64,000 nt of DNA, taken from contig NZ_LZJK01000020.1 in the NCBI RefSeq assembly GCF_001667945.1, positions 1 to 64,000 on the forward strand, in the 5' to 3' direction. Below are positions 47,960-55,532 of this stretch, piece by piece. The notes under the pieces are model-generated. The model saw only the letters and a program-made list of their open reading frames with translations. It was not told where the DNA came from and searched no databases. This DNA comes from Mycolicibacter sinensis. GTDB lineage: Bacteria; Actinomycetota; Actinomycetes; Mycobacteriales; Mycobacteriaceae. Each line of letters starts with the position of its first letter. Position 1 is the first letter of the stretch. Both the position numbers and the translations under genes were made by a program.

Positions 47960-48259
47960 TTAGGTCGACGCGGCCGCGTTGGCCGCCTCGGTGAGGGCAT
48001 AGGAATCGGCGCTGATACCCAGTGTGTGCACGAGCATTTCGTGGATCGCTGCGGCCTGGGCACTGACCGCCTGGTACATCTCGGCGTGTGCGGCGAACTG
48101 AGCGGCCGTCAGCGCCGATACCTCGTCGGCGGCCGCGGGCACCACCCCGGTCGTGGGTGCGGCTGCGGCGGCATTTTCGGCCGTCATCGCCGAGCCGACG
48201 TTCTGCAAGTTGCCGGCCGCGAACGCCAGCGCCTCCGGCTGTGTGGTCACAAACGACAT
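47960..48259 (-). CDS. PE family protein
   Basis: 99 residues, the bare PE domain. Begins MSFVTTQPEALAFAAGNLQ, with the Pro-Glu at 8-9, and has the two-helix pattern and a YQAVSAQAAAIHEMLV segment; the usual YxxxD/E-type export signal is less clear at its C-terminus. Its partner is the PPE encoded just downstream. Two copies of a 10-bp repeat lie in its leader and the second merges into the ribosome-binding site. Confidence 0.92.
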   Translation of the reverse strand: MSFVTTQPEALAFAAGNLQNVGSAMTAENAAAAAPTTGVVPAAADEVSALTAAQFAAHAEMYQAVSAQAAAIHEMLVHTLGISADSYALTEAANAAAST

Positions 48260-48709
48260 GTGCTTCTCCTAACGGTTCCTAACGGTTCTGCCGTTGCACG
48301 CCTTTGTGTTGCGCAGGACAAAATCTCAAGAAGCTGGTTCAGTGAGCGGGCAGGAACGCGCACACGGCGGGTACCTGGCCGCCTTGAGCGTCTGCCGCGG
48401 CCCGGGCAAGCAGGGGCGTCTCCCCGCGTGGTCGCCAGGTCCGCGTAAACAGCGCATTGGCCATGGATGATTTCTAGACCCGACAGCGCCGAGGCGCTAG
48501 GGTACTCGGCTACGCTAATGACTCCGGAGCGGTACTCGACCAACGCGGTAGCACTACTCGGCCCAGTCGATCCGCCACCTCTGTCGCTGAGCACGACAGG
48601 TGCGGCGACGACTTTGCTACGACGGTACGGCGATGAAACGCTTAGCGAGGTGGCGCCGTACCAACGCGCACCGCAATCATGCATAGTCGCGGCGAAGAGG
48701 TGGGGCTCG
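48260..48709. other. Intergenic region between PE and glmU, right edge of the island
   Basis: About 450 bp with divergent genes on both sides. Other than the tandem 10-mer beside the PE gene, I see no gene, no tRNA and no copy of the tRNA-Gln 3' end. TAGGGT (48498-48503) and TACGCT (48511-48516) are possible -10 elements toward glmU, with no convincing -35. A long open frame continuing upstream of glmU here has no ribosome-binding site. Confidence 0.5.
48268..48287 (-). repeat. Tandem 10-bp repeat in the PE leader
   Basis: CTAACGGTTC occurs twice back to back. On the minus strand it reads GAACCGTTAG twice, then GAGAAG and, after a few bases, the PE start, so each copy helps form an AGGA Shine-Dalgarno-like sequence. 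Confidence 0.7.
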
Positions 48710-50218
48710 ATGGAATCACACGACGACACCGTGGTCCTGGTGCTGGCCGCCGGCGCCGGCACGCGGATGGTCTCCGACACCCCCAAGGTGCTGCACACCC
48801 TCGGCGGGCGCAGCATGCTGTCGCACTGCCTGCGTGCAGCCGCCGGGATCAGTCCCCGCCACCTGGTGGTGGTGCTGGGCCACGCCCACGAACGCATCGC
48901 CGGTACGGTCGCCGAGCTGGCGCAGGCCCTGGATTGCCGCATCGACATCGCCCGGCAAGACCAGCAGCTGGGCACCGGGCACGCGGTGCTGTGCGGCCTG
49001 TCGGCCCTGCCGCAAGACTTCGCCGGCACCGTCGTCGTCACCTCCGGTGACATTCCGTTGCTGGACAGCGCCACGTTGGCGGCGCTGGTGGACAGCCACC
49101 GCAGCGCCCCGGCCGCGGTCACGGTGCTGACCACGACGCTGGCCGACCCCACGGGTTACGGGCGCATCCTGCGGGAGCGCGACGGCGCGGAGAACCCCGT
49201 GACCGCGATCGTCGAACAGGCCGACGCCACCGAATCCCAGCGCGAGATCCGCGAGGTCAACGCCGGGGTGTACGCGTTCGACATCACCGCACTGCGCTCA
49301 GCGCTGGGCCGGCTCGGCTCGGACAACGCCCAGCATGAGCTGTACCTGACCGACGTGATCGGCATCGTGCGCGGCGACGGCCAGGCGGTGCACGCCCGTC
49401 ACGTCGACGACGCCGCCTTGGTGGCCGGGGTCAACGACCGGGTGCAGCTGGCCGAGTTGGCCGCCGAACTCAACCGCCGGCTGATCGCCGCCCATCAGCG
49501 GGCCGGTGTCACGATCCTCGACCCCGCCACCACCTGGATCGACATGGACGTGACCATCGGGCGCGACACCACCGTCGCACCCGGAACCCAGCTGCTGGGC
49601 AATACCCGCATCGGCACGCACTGCGCAATCGGGCCGGACAGCACGCTGACCGACGTCACGGTGGGCGACGGCGCCTCGGTGATCCGCAGCCACGCCGCCT
49701 CGTCGTCGATCGGGGCTGGGGCGACGGTCGGCCCGTTCAGCTATCTGCGGCCCGGCACCGCGCTGGGCGCCGACGCCAAACTGGGCGCGTTCGTCGAGAC
49801 CAAGAACTCCACCATCGGCACCGGGACCAAGGTCCCGCACCTGACCTACGTCGGCGACGCCGACATCGGCGAGCACTCCAACATCGGCGCCTCCAGTGTC
49901 TTCGTCAACTACGACGGCCAGACCAAGCGGCGGACCAGGGTCGGCTCGCACGTGCGCACCGGCTCGGACACCATGTTCGTGGCGCCGGTCACCATCGGCG
50001 ACGGCGCCTACACCGGCGCCGGGACCGTGGTGCGCGACGATGTGCCGCCGGGTGCGCTGGCGGTGTCGGCCGGCCCGCAGCGCAATATCGAGAACTGGGT
50101 ACAGCACAAGCGGCCCGGCAGCCCGGCCGCCGCGGCGGCCGAGAAAGCCCAGGCGGCCGGTGGTCCCGGCGCAGCTCAGCCGCTGGAACCGCCGGACGAA
50201 CCCGGCGAACCATCGTGA
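48710..50218 (+). CDS. glmU: Bifunctional GlmU (N-acetylglucosamine-1-P uridyltransferase / glucosamine-1-P acetyltransferase)
   Basis: 502 residues from the ATG giving [15 protein letters not shown], preceded by AGAGGTGG. N-terminal pyrophosphorylase domain has LAAGAGTRM and [11 protein letters not shown]-terminal left-handed beta-helix acetyltransferase has [19 protein letters not shown] and [13 protein letters not shown]. It makes UDP-GlcNAc, used for peptidoglycan and many glycans, perhaps also those of the neighbouring locus. Length is close to Rv1018c (495). The C-terminal tail is Ala/Pro-rich as usual in mycobacteria. Confidence 0.97.
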   Translation: MESHDDTVVLVLAAGAGTRMVSDTPKVLHTLGGRSMLSHCLRAAAGISPRHLVVVLGHAHERIAGTVAELAQALDCRIDIARQDQQLGTGHAVLCGLSALPQDFAGTVVVTSGDIPLLDSATLAALVDSHRSAPAAVTVLTTTLADPTGYGRILRERDGAENPVTAIVEQADATESQREIREVNAGVYAFDITALRSALGRLGSDNAQHELYLTDVIGIVRGDGQAVHARHVDDAALVAGVNDRVQLAELAAELNRRLIAAHQRAGVTILDPATTWIDMDVTIGRDTTVAPGTQLLGNTRIGTHCAIGPDSTLTDVTVGDGASVIRSHAASSSIGAGATVGPFSYLRPGTALGADAKLGAFVETKNSTIGTGTKVPHLTYVGDADIGEHSNIGASSVFVNYDGQTKRRTRVGSHVRTGSDTMFVAPVTIGDGAYTGAGTVVRDDVPPGALAVSAGPQRNIENWVQHKRPGSPAAAAAEKAQAAGGPGAAQPLEPPDEPGEPS

Positions 50219-50279
50219 GGTTGGTCGCGTTGAGGCAGCCCGAGGCGAAATCACACGTCGGGCTACGTACCATAAGGCC

Positions 50280-50291
50280 CGAGTTAACTCG
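50280..50291. promoter_or_regulatory. 12-bp perfect palindrome upstream of prsA
   Basis: CGAGTTAACTCG sits in the 109-bp glmU-prsA gap, 36 bases before the prsA start. It could be an operator, but a 12-bp palindrome can arise by chance and nothing else supports a function. Confidence 0.25.
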
Positions 50292-50327
50292 ACCATTTTC
50301 CAAAATCTCCGACGGCGGGGGCAGCAC

Positions 50328-51308
50328 GTGAGCCACGAGTGGACAGACAACCGCAAAAACCTGATGCTCTTCGCTGGTCGCTCGCACCCGGAGTTGGCTG
50401 ATCAGGTCGCCAAAGAACTGGACGTCCCGGTCACCGCGCAGACCGCCCGTGACTTTGCCAACGGCGAGATCTTCGTGCGTTTCGAGGAGTCGGTACGCGG
50501 CTGCGATGCCTTCGTGCTGCAGTCGCATCCGGCGCCGCTGAACCAGTGGCTGATGGAACAGCTGATCATGATCGACGCGCTCAAGCGAGGCAGCGCCAAG
50601 CGGATCACCGCGATCCTGCCCTTCTACCCCTACGCTCGCCAGGACAAGAAACACCGTGGCCGCGAGCCGATTTCGGCTCGCCTGGTGGCCGACCTGCTCA
50701 AGACGGCCGGCGCTGACCGGATCGTCACGGTGGACTTGCACACTGACCAGATCCAGGGGTTCTTCGACGGCCCGGTCGATCACATGCGCGCCCAGCCGCT
50801 GCTGATCGGCTATATCAAGGAAAACTACGGCAACTCCGACGTCGTGGTGGTCTCCCCCGACTCCGGCCGGGTGCGCATCGCCGAGAAGTGGGCGGACTCC
50901 CTGGGCGGGGTGCCGCTGGCCTTCATTCACAAGACCCGCGACCCGCTGGTGCCCAACCAGGTGAAGTCCAACCGTGTCGTCGGTGAAGTGCAGGGCAAGA
51001 CCTGCGTGCTGATCGACGACATGATCGACACCGGCGGCACCATCGCGGCGGCGGTGAACCTGCTGCGTGAGGACGGCGCCAAGGACGTCGTCATCGCCGC
51101 CACCCACGGGGTGTTGAGCGACCCGGCGGCCGAGCGACTGGCGGCCTCCGGCGCCTGCGAGGTGATCGTCACCAACACCTTGCCGATCACCGAGGACAAG
51201 GTGTTCCCGCAGCTGACCGTGCTCTCGATCGCCCCGCTGCTGGCCAGCACTATCCGGGCGGTATTCGAAAACGGCTCGGTCACTGGACTTTTCGACGGAG
51301 ACGCCTAA
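50328..51308 (+). CDS. prsA: Ribose-phosphate pyrophosphokinase
   Basis: 326 residues from a GTG, the length I recall for M. tuberculosis PrsA (Rv1017c). It makes PRPP from ribose 5-phosphate and ATP. Seen motifs: FANGEIFVRFEESVRG, FPFYPYARQDKKHRGREP-type flexible loop (PFYPYARQDKK), DLHTDQIQGFF and the PRPP loop VLIDDMIDTGGT. PRPP feeds nucleotides and, in mycobacteria, decaprenyl-phosphoryl arabinose for arabinan. glmU-prsA order is conserved. Confidence 0.97.
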   Translation: MSHEWTDNRKNLMLFAGRSHPELADQVAKELDVPVTAQTARDFANGEIFVRFEESVRGCDAFVLQSHPAPLNQWLMEQLIMIDALKRGSAKRITAILPFYPYARQDKKHRGREPISARLVADLLKTAGADRIVTVDLHTDQIQGFFDGPVDHMRAQPLLIGYIKENYGNSDVVVVSPDSGRVRIAEKWADSLGGVPLAFIHKTRDPLVPNQVKSNRVVGEVQGKTCVLIDDMIDTGGTIAAAVNLLREDGAKDVVIAATHGVLSDPAAERLAASGACEVIVTNTLPITEDKVFPQLTVLSIAPLLASTIRAVFENGSVTGLFDGDA

Positions 51309-51653
51309 ATGACCGACGGGACCATCTACCACAACCCGCGCTGCTCCACCTCCCGCAAGACGCTGGAACTGCTGCGCGACAACGGTATCGAGCCGACGAT
51401 CGTGGAGTACCTGAAGACCCCGCCGTCGCGCGCGGAGCTGGCGGAGATGATCCGCGCTGCAGGCATTGGTGTGCGCGACGCGGTGCGCACCGGCGAGGCG
51501 GTGTATGCCGAACTGAACCTGGCTGACGCTTCTGACGACGAGCTGCTCGACGCGATGGCCGCCCATCCCATTCTGATCCAGCGGCCGTTCGTCGTCACCG
51601 ACAACGGAACCCGGCTGGCTCGCCCGATAGACGCGGTCCGCGAGATCCTGTGA
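51309..51653 (+). CDS. arsC: ArsC/Spx-family glutaredoxin-dependent arsenate reductase-like protein
   Basis: 114 residues, ArsC family. The catalytic H-x3-C-x3-R motif is HNPRCSTSR at 8-16, with Cys12. Later features include IVEYLKTPPSRAEL and LIQRPFVV with the Arg used for substrate. It may reduce arsenate with glutaredoxin-type donors, or be a YffB-like relative of unknown role. No ars operon genes are near. It begins directly after the prsA stop and overlaps lpqT by 4 bp, so the three form one transcript. In H37Rv prsA and lpqT are neighbours by number (Rv1017c, Rv1016c). Confidence 0.88.
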   Translation: MTDGTIYHNPRCSTSRKTLELLRDNGIEPTIVEYLKTPPSRAELAEMIRAAGIGVRDAVRTGEAVYAELNLADASDDELLDAMAAHPILIQRPFVVTDNGTRLARPIDAVREIL

Positions 51654-52312
51654 TCCGCCGGTGGGCCCTGGCGTGCACCGCGGCGCTGGCGTGCACGGCA
51701 CTGGCGGGTGCGGCGACCGGATGCGGCACCAAAACACCTGACTACCAGTCGATCTGGGCCAACGGCAGCACCGCCACCACATCGGAGGAGCCGCAGGCCC
51801 CGGTGACGGTGGGACGTTATCTGGAAGATCAGGGGGTGGCCGCCGAGGCGGTGGCGCCCAACGCCCCGACCGACCTGACCGTGTCGATTCCGACACCACC
51901 GGGCTGGACGAAAAAGGAGAGTCCGACGTTGCCGCCGACCACACTGGTTATCGGCAAAGGCGAGAAGTTTCCGCGGGCGATTTTGAGCGTGGTCAAGCTC
52001 ACCGGGAACTTCGATTCACACGAGGCCATCAAGCATGGGGTGGTCGACGCCCAACTCTCACCGAACTTCCGGCTGCTGGACGCCTCCAACGAGGACTACC
52101 AGGGCTTTCCGTCGTCGATGGTGCAGGGCACCTACGACATGAACGGTCAGCGGCTGCACAGCTGGTTCCGGATGGTCATCGCCACCGGGTCGGCGCCGGC
52201 CGACCAACGCTACCTGGTGCAGCTGGCGGTCACCGGTCTCAATGACGAGGCGCCCAAACAGGCCGCCGACGTCGAGGCGATCATGAACGGATTCACCGTC
52301 GCGGCCAAGTGA
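51650..52312 (+). CDS. lpqT: Lipoprotein LpqT
   Basis: 220 residues from a GTG inside the arsC stop (GTGA). The signal peptide ends in a lipobox-like AGAATGC (Cys25). The mature part matches the LpqN/LpqT family pattern, with TVSIPTPPGWTK, ILSVVKLTGNFD and LQLAVTGLNDEAP-type strands (QLAVTGL). Homologue of Rv1016c by position. LpqN-like proteins have been linked to mycolate/lipid handling at the envelope; LpqT's precise job is not settled. Confidence 0.9.
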   Translation: MIRRWALACTAALACTALAGAATGCGTKTPDYQSIWANGSTATTSEEPQAPVTVGRYLEDQGVAAEAVAPNAPTDLTVSIPTPPGWTKKESPTLPPTTLVIGKGEKFPRAILSVVKLTGNFDSHEAIKHGVVDAQLSPNFRLLDASNEDYQGFPSSMVQGTYDMNGQRLHSWFRMVIATGSAPADQRYLVQLAVTGLNDEAPKQAADVEAIMNGFTVAAK

Positions 52313-52336
52313 TCCCGCACCGGCGCCGGGTCTTGC

Positions 52337-52342
52337 TAGAGT
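52337..52342 (+). promoter_or_regulatory. Possible -10 element (TAGAGT) for the hemophore-like gene
   Basis: TAGAGT lies about 30 bases before the ATG, giving a leader of roughly 20 bases that contains the GAAGGGAG ribosome-binding site. No clear -35. Confidence 0.3.
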
Positions 52343-52371
52343 GCGACGCACCCGCTGAAGGGAGTTCGGCC

Positions 52372-52740
52372 ATGTCCCTTGTCCCCCTGTCATCGCTGGG
52401 CCTTACGGGCGTCGGCGTCGCTGCCGTCGCTACCAGCCTGCTGGCGCCGGCCACGGCGCTGGCAGACCCGCAGCCGGGCTGCACGGCCGCCGATATGGCC
52501 AACGTGGCCACCGGCGTCGCCGCCTCGACGTCGGGTTACCTCTACGCCCATCCGGACGTCAACGAGTTCTACACCGGCCTGCACAACCGGCCCGACGACG
52601 AGGTGCCCGAAGCGGTCCGCAGCTTCTTCGCCGACAACCCGCAGGCCCACTCCGACCTGCTGGGGCTGCGCCAGCCGCTGACCGACTTCCGCGCCCGCTG
52701 CGGATTGCCCCAGCCCGAGCGCCCGCTGCTGGACCAGTGA
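52372..52740 (+). CDS. Hemophore-like secreted protein (Rv0203-type haem-binding family)
   Basis: 122 residues with a signal peptide cut after TALADP. The mature part is all-helical with two Cys (Cys in PGCTAADMA and RARCGLP) and the block YAHPDVNEFYTGLHNRP, similar to the mycobacterial hemophore family that includes Rv0203. Members bind haem outside the cell. The Tyr and His of YAHP and of FYTGLHN could be ligands. Assigned by pattern, so the haem role is an inference. Confidence 0.72.
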   Translation: MSLVPLSSLGLTGVGVAAVATSLLAPATALADPQPGCTAADMANVATGVAASTSGYLYAHPDVNEFYTGLHNRPDDEVPEAVRSFFADNPQAHSDLLGLRQPLTDFRARCGLPQPERPLLDQ

Positions 52741-53006
52741 TGGCTCGCCGGATCTGGGCCGTCGCGGCGCTGGCCCTGACCAGCCTGCCCGGCACCGTGG
52801 TCGTGTTCACACCGGCCGGAACCGCCGGCGCCCAGGGTTGCATCGGCGTGGGCCGCCGCGTGTATGTCAGCGGATGCGCCGACCCGGCTCCCCCGCCGGC
52901 CTACTACGCGCCGCTGCCCGAGGACGTGCCACCACCCCCACCGCCGCCGATCAATACCTGCGTGGGCTACAACGGCCGTTGGGTGCACGCCAACAACTGC
53001 AACTAA
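52740..53006 (+). CDS. Small secreted proline-rich protein
   Basis: 88 residues. A signal peptide (RIWAVAALALTSLPGTVVVF) ends near AGAQG. The mature part has four Cys in two close pairs (GCIGVGRRVYVSGC and TCVGYNGRWVHANNC) on either side of a Pro-rich linker with PPPPPPP. The two half-motifs look like related disulphide-bonded turns. Unknown function. Its ATG overlaps the preceding TGA (TGATG), so it is coupled to the hemophore-like gene. Confidence 0.72.
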   Translation: MARRIWAVAALALTSLPGTVVVFTPAGTAGAQGCIGVGRRVYVSGCADPAPPPAYYAPLPEDVPPPPPPPINTCVGYNGRWVHANNCN

Positions 53007-53025
53007 GCCTGCGCGGCTAGCTCCT

Positions 53026-53042
53026 CACCGCCTTCGGCGGTG
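53026..53042 (+). terminator. Hairpin after the small secreted protein gene
   Basis: CACCGCC and GGCGGTG form a perfect 7-bp stem with loop TTC, 20 bases past the stop codon. No T-run follows. Confidence 0.45.
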
Positions 53043-53192
53043 TCCCTCGGGGCGGGCTGCCCGTTGGATTTCTGGCCCGCGCGGGGGGCTGGTTCTGCAC
53101 CGAGACGGTGATTCCGCCGTCACGGGTCAGCTCCGGCGAGTTGACCGGCGGCGAGTCCAGCATGGGCAAGCTGGCGGGGTCGGGCGCCTCGT

Positions 53193-53198
53193 TAGAGT
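53193..53198 (+). promoter_or_regulatory. Possible -10 element (TAGAGT) for a leaderless SDR transcript
   Basis: TAGAGT is separated by exactly 7 bases from the ATG of the SDR gene, with no Shine-Dalgarno sequence between, the usual leaderless arrangement. Confidence 0.42.
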
Positions 53199-53205
53199 GT
53201 CAGCC

Positions 53206-54078
53206 ATGCCCTCCTGGTCCGCCACCGATCTGCCGTCGTTCGCCGGCCGGTCCGTCATCGTCACCGGCGCCAACAGCGGCTTGGGTGCGGTGACCGCACG
53301 CGAATTGGCCCGAGCCGGCGCCAGCGTCACCTTGGCGGTGCGCGACACCGCCAAGGGCCGGGCCGCGGCGGCGGGCATGCCCGGCGACGTGACTGTTCGT
53401 GCCCTGGATTTGGCGGACCTGTCCTCGGTGCGGCGGTTCGCCGAGGACACCGCGCGAGTTGATGTGCTGATCAACAACGCAGGCATCATGGCGGTGCCCT
53501 ACACCAAGACCGTCGACGGTTTCGAGAGTCAGATCGGCACCAATCACCTGGGTCATTTCGCGCTGACCAACCTGCTGTTGCCCAAAATCACCGACCGGGT
53601 GGTGACGGTGTCGTCGGCCATGCACCGGATGGGCTACCTCAGCCTCGAGGACCTGAACTGGGAGTCCCGGCGGTATTCGGCGTGGTCGGCCTACGGCCAG
53701 TCCAAGCTGGCCAATCTGCTGTTCACCAGCGAACTGCAACGCCGGCTCGTGGCGGCGGGTTCACCCCTGCGCGCGCTGGCCGCCCATCCGGGGTATTCGA
53801 GCACCAACCTGCAGGGCCAGACCGGCAAGCGGATCGGCGACCTGGTGATGCGCACCTTCGGCAACGGCCTGTTGGCCACCAGCCCCGATTTCGGGGCGCG
53901 CCAGACCCTGTACGCGGCGTCGCAGGACCTGTCCGGCAACACCTTCATCGGTCCGCGCTTCGGCATCGTCGGCCGCAGCGGGCCGGTGGGTCGCAGTCGG
54001 CCGGCCAAGCGCGGCTCCACCGCTGCCGGGCTGTGGGAGCGCTCCGAGCAGCTCACCGGGGTGCAATTTCCGCTCTGA
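53206..54078 (+). CDS. Short-chain dehydrogenase/reductase (retinol dehydrogenase-like)
   Basis: 290 residues from the ATG giving MPSWSATDLPSFAGR. TGANSGLG (22-29 region) binds NAD(P), NNAGIM follows, and the catalytic site is VVTVSSAMHRMG with Tyr-x3-Lys in AYGQSKLANLL. This is the pattern of the WWOX/retinol-dehydrogenase-type SDRs, several of which occur in mycobacteria (Rv0439c-like). Substrate unknown. A longer upstream frame overlaps the Pro-rich gene and is not likely to be coding. Confidence 0.88.
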   Translation: MPSWSATDLPSFAGRSVIVTGANSGLGAVTARELARAGASVTLAVRDTAKGRAAAAGMPGDVTVRALDLADLSSVRRFAEDTARVDVLINNAGIMAVPYTKTVDGFESQIGTNHLGHFALTNLLLPKITDRVVTVSSAMHRMGYLSLEDLNWESRRYSAWSAYGQSKLANLLFTSELQRRLVAAGSPLRALAAHPGYSSTNLQGQTGKRIGDLVMRTFGNGLLATSPDFGARQTLYAASQDLSGNTFIGPRFGIVGRSGPVGRSRPAKRGSTAAGLWERSEQLTGVQFPL

Positions 54079-54091
54079 GGTGCTGATGCGC

Positions 54092-54097
54092 TAGCCT
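54092..54097 (+). promoter_or_regulatory. Possible -10 element (TAGCCT) for rplY
   Basis: TAGCCT fits TANNNT and would give an rplY leader of about 110 bases. The leader includes GC-rich short inverted repeats, but I see no known regulatory RNA. Confidence 0.25.
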
Positions 54098-54215
54098 GAC
54101 CAGGCGTCACGGCGAGGGTGGCCCGTTCCGGCCGCCGTTATCGGCGAGGACCTCCTAGATGGTTGTCGCGATCTGGCCGTGCCTCATGCATGCCGTAGCA
54201 ACCGTAGGAGTAACA

Positions 54216-54848
54216 ATGGCCAAGGCCCCGACCAGCAACCAGCTCACCGTCTCGGTGCGGACCGAGACCGGCAAGGGCGCCTCCCGGCGGGCCCGTCGTC
54301 AGGGCAAGGTCCCCGCGGTCCTCTACGGTCACGGCACCGAGCCGCAGCACCTGGAGCTGCCGGCCCACGACTACGCGGCCGTGTTGCGGCACTCCGGCAC
54401 CAACGCGGTGCTCGCCCTCGACATCGACGGCAAGGAGCAGCTGGCGCTGACCAAGGCGCTGGACATCCACCCGATCCGTCGCACCATCCAGCACGCCGAC
54501 CTGCTGGTCGTCAAGCGCGGTGAGAAGGTCGTCGTCGAGGTCAACGTCGTCGTCGAGGGCGAACCGTTCCCCGGGACCCTCGTCACCCAGGATGCCACCG
54601 CGGTGGAGATCGAGGCCGAGGCGCTGTCGATTCCCGAACAGCTGACGCTGTCGATCGAGGGCGCCGAAGCCGGCACCCAGTTCACCGCCGGCGGCCTCGA
54701 GCTGCCCAAGGGCGTGAGCCTGATCTCGGACCCGGAGCTGCTGCTGGTCAACGTGATCGAGGCGCCGGCCGCCGAGGAGCCGGCCGAGGCGGCGGGTGAG
54801 GAAGCCGGCGCGGAGGCCGGCGAGGGCGCGGCCGCCGAGGCCGAGTAG
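54216..54848 (+). CDS. rplY: Ribosomal protein bL25, long (CTC/TL5) form
   Basis: 210 residues after a GTAGGAG ribosome-binding site. The N-terminal L25 domain binds 5S rRNA ([20 protein letters not shown]), and a C-terminal CTC beta-domain follows with [13 protein letters not shown] and LPKGVSL. The end is a very acidic Ala/Glu tail, as in actinobacterial homologues (Rv1015c). pth follows after 12 bp, a usual pairing of translation genes. Confidence 0.96.
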   Translation: MAKAPTSNQLTVSVRTETGKGASRRARRQGKVPAVLYGHGTEPQHLELPAHDYAAVLRHSGTNAVLALDIDGKEQLALTKALDIHPIRRTIQHADLLVVKRGEKVVVEVNVVVEGEPFPGTLVTQDATAVEIEAEALSIPEQLTLSIEGAEAGTQFTAGGLELPKGVSLISDPELLLVNVIEAPAAEEPAEAAGEEAGAEAGEGAAAEAE

Positions 54849-54860
54849 ACCGAGCGCGGC

Positions 54861-55445
54861 GTGGCCGAGTCACCGCCGATACTGGTGGTCGGCCTGGGCA
54901 ACCCGGGCCCCAACTATGCCCGCACCCGACACAACATGGGCTTCATGGTCGTCGACCTGCTCGCCGAGCGGATCGGGTCCGCGTTCAAGCTGCACAAGAA
55001 GTCGGGTGCCGACATCGCCACCGGGCGGCTCAGCGGGCAGCCGGTGGTGCTGGCCCGCCCGCGCTGCTACATGAACGAATCCGGGCGCCAGGTGGGGCCG
55101 TTGGCCAAGTTCTATTCGGTGCCGCCGGGCGGCCTGGTGGTGATCCACGACGATCTCGACTTGGATTTCGGCCGGATCCGGCTCAAGCAGGGCGGCGGCG
55201 AAGGCGGCCACAACGGGCTGCGTTCGATCGCAACGGTGTTGGGCAGCAAGGATTTTCAGCGGGTTCGCCTGGGCATCGGCCGGCCGCCCGGACGTCAGGA
55301 TCCAGCAGCGTTCGTGCTGCAGGCGTTCGGTGCGCGAGAGCGCGAGCAGGTGCCGACGATCTGTGAGCAGGCGGCCGACGCCACCGAGTTGCTGATCGAG
55401 TTGGGATTGGAGCCGGCGCAGAACCTCGTGCACGCTTGGGGCTAA
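54861..55445 (+). CDS. pth: Peptidyl-tRNA hydrolase
   Basis: 194 residues from a GTG. Recycles peptidyl-tRNA dropped from ribosomes by cleaving the ester bond. Diagnostic parts: [20 protein letters not shown] with the catalytic His, [19 protein letters not shown] and [13 protein letters not shown]. Length is normal. Follows rplY as in H37Rv (Rv1014c). Ends 12 bases before a large inverted repeat. Confidence 0.97.
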   Translation: MAESPPILVVGLGNPGPNYARTRHNMGFMVVDLLAERIGSAFKLHKKSGADIATGRLSGQPVVLARPRCYMNESGRQVGPLAKFYSVPPGGLVVIHDDLDLDFGRIRLKQGGGEGGHNGLRSIATVLGSKDFQRVRLGIGRPPGRQDPAAFVLQAFGAREREQVPTICEQAADATELLIELGLEPAQNLVHAWG

Positions 55446-55456
55446 CCCTTTTCCGC

Positions 55457-55512
55457 CGAGCGTGAAGTTGCGTTCACGTTCGGGCGCGAGCGTGAACCCA
55501 ACTTCACGCTCG
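55457..55512. repeat. Long imperfect inverted repeat between convergent pth and acyl-AMP ligase genes
   Basis: A 22-base arm (55457-55478) pairs with 55491-55512, with one mismatch (C opposite C) and a 12-base loop. The core GAGCGTGAAGTTG is repeated inverted as CAACTTCACGCTC, and GCGTGAA-type words also recur directly. It may end transcription from both sides. I recall similar palindromes between convergent genes in other mycobacterial genomes, so it may be one of a dispersed family. Confidence 0.8.
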
Positions 55513-55532
55513 CGGGGCGGGGGAAGCCGGGG

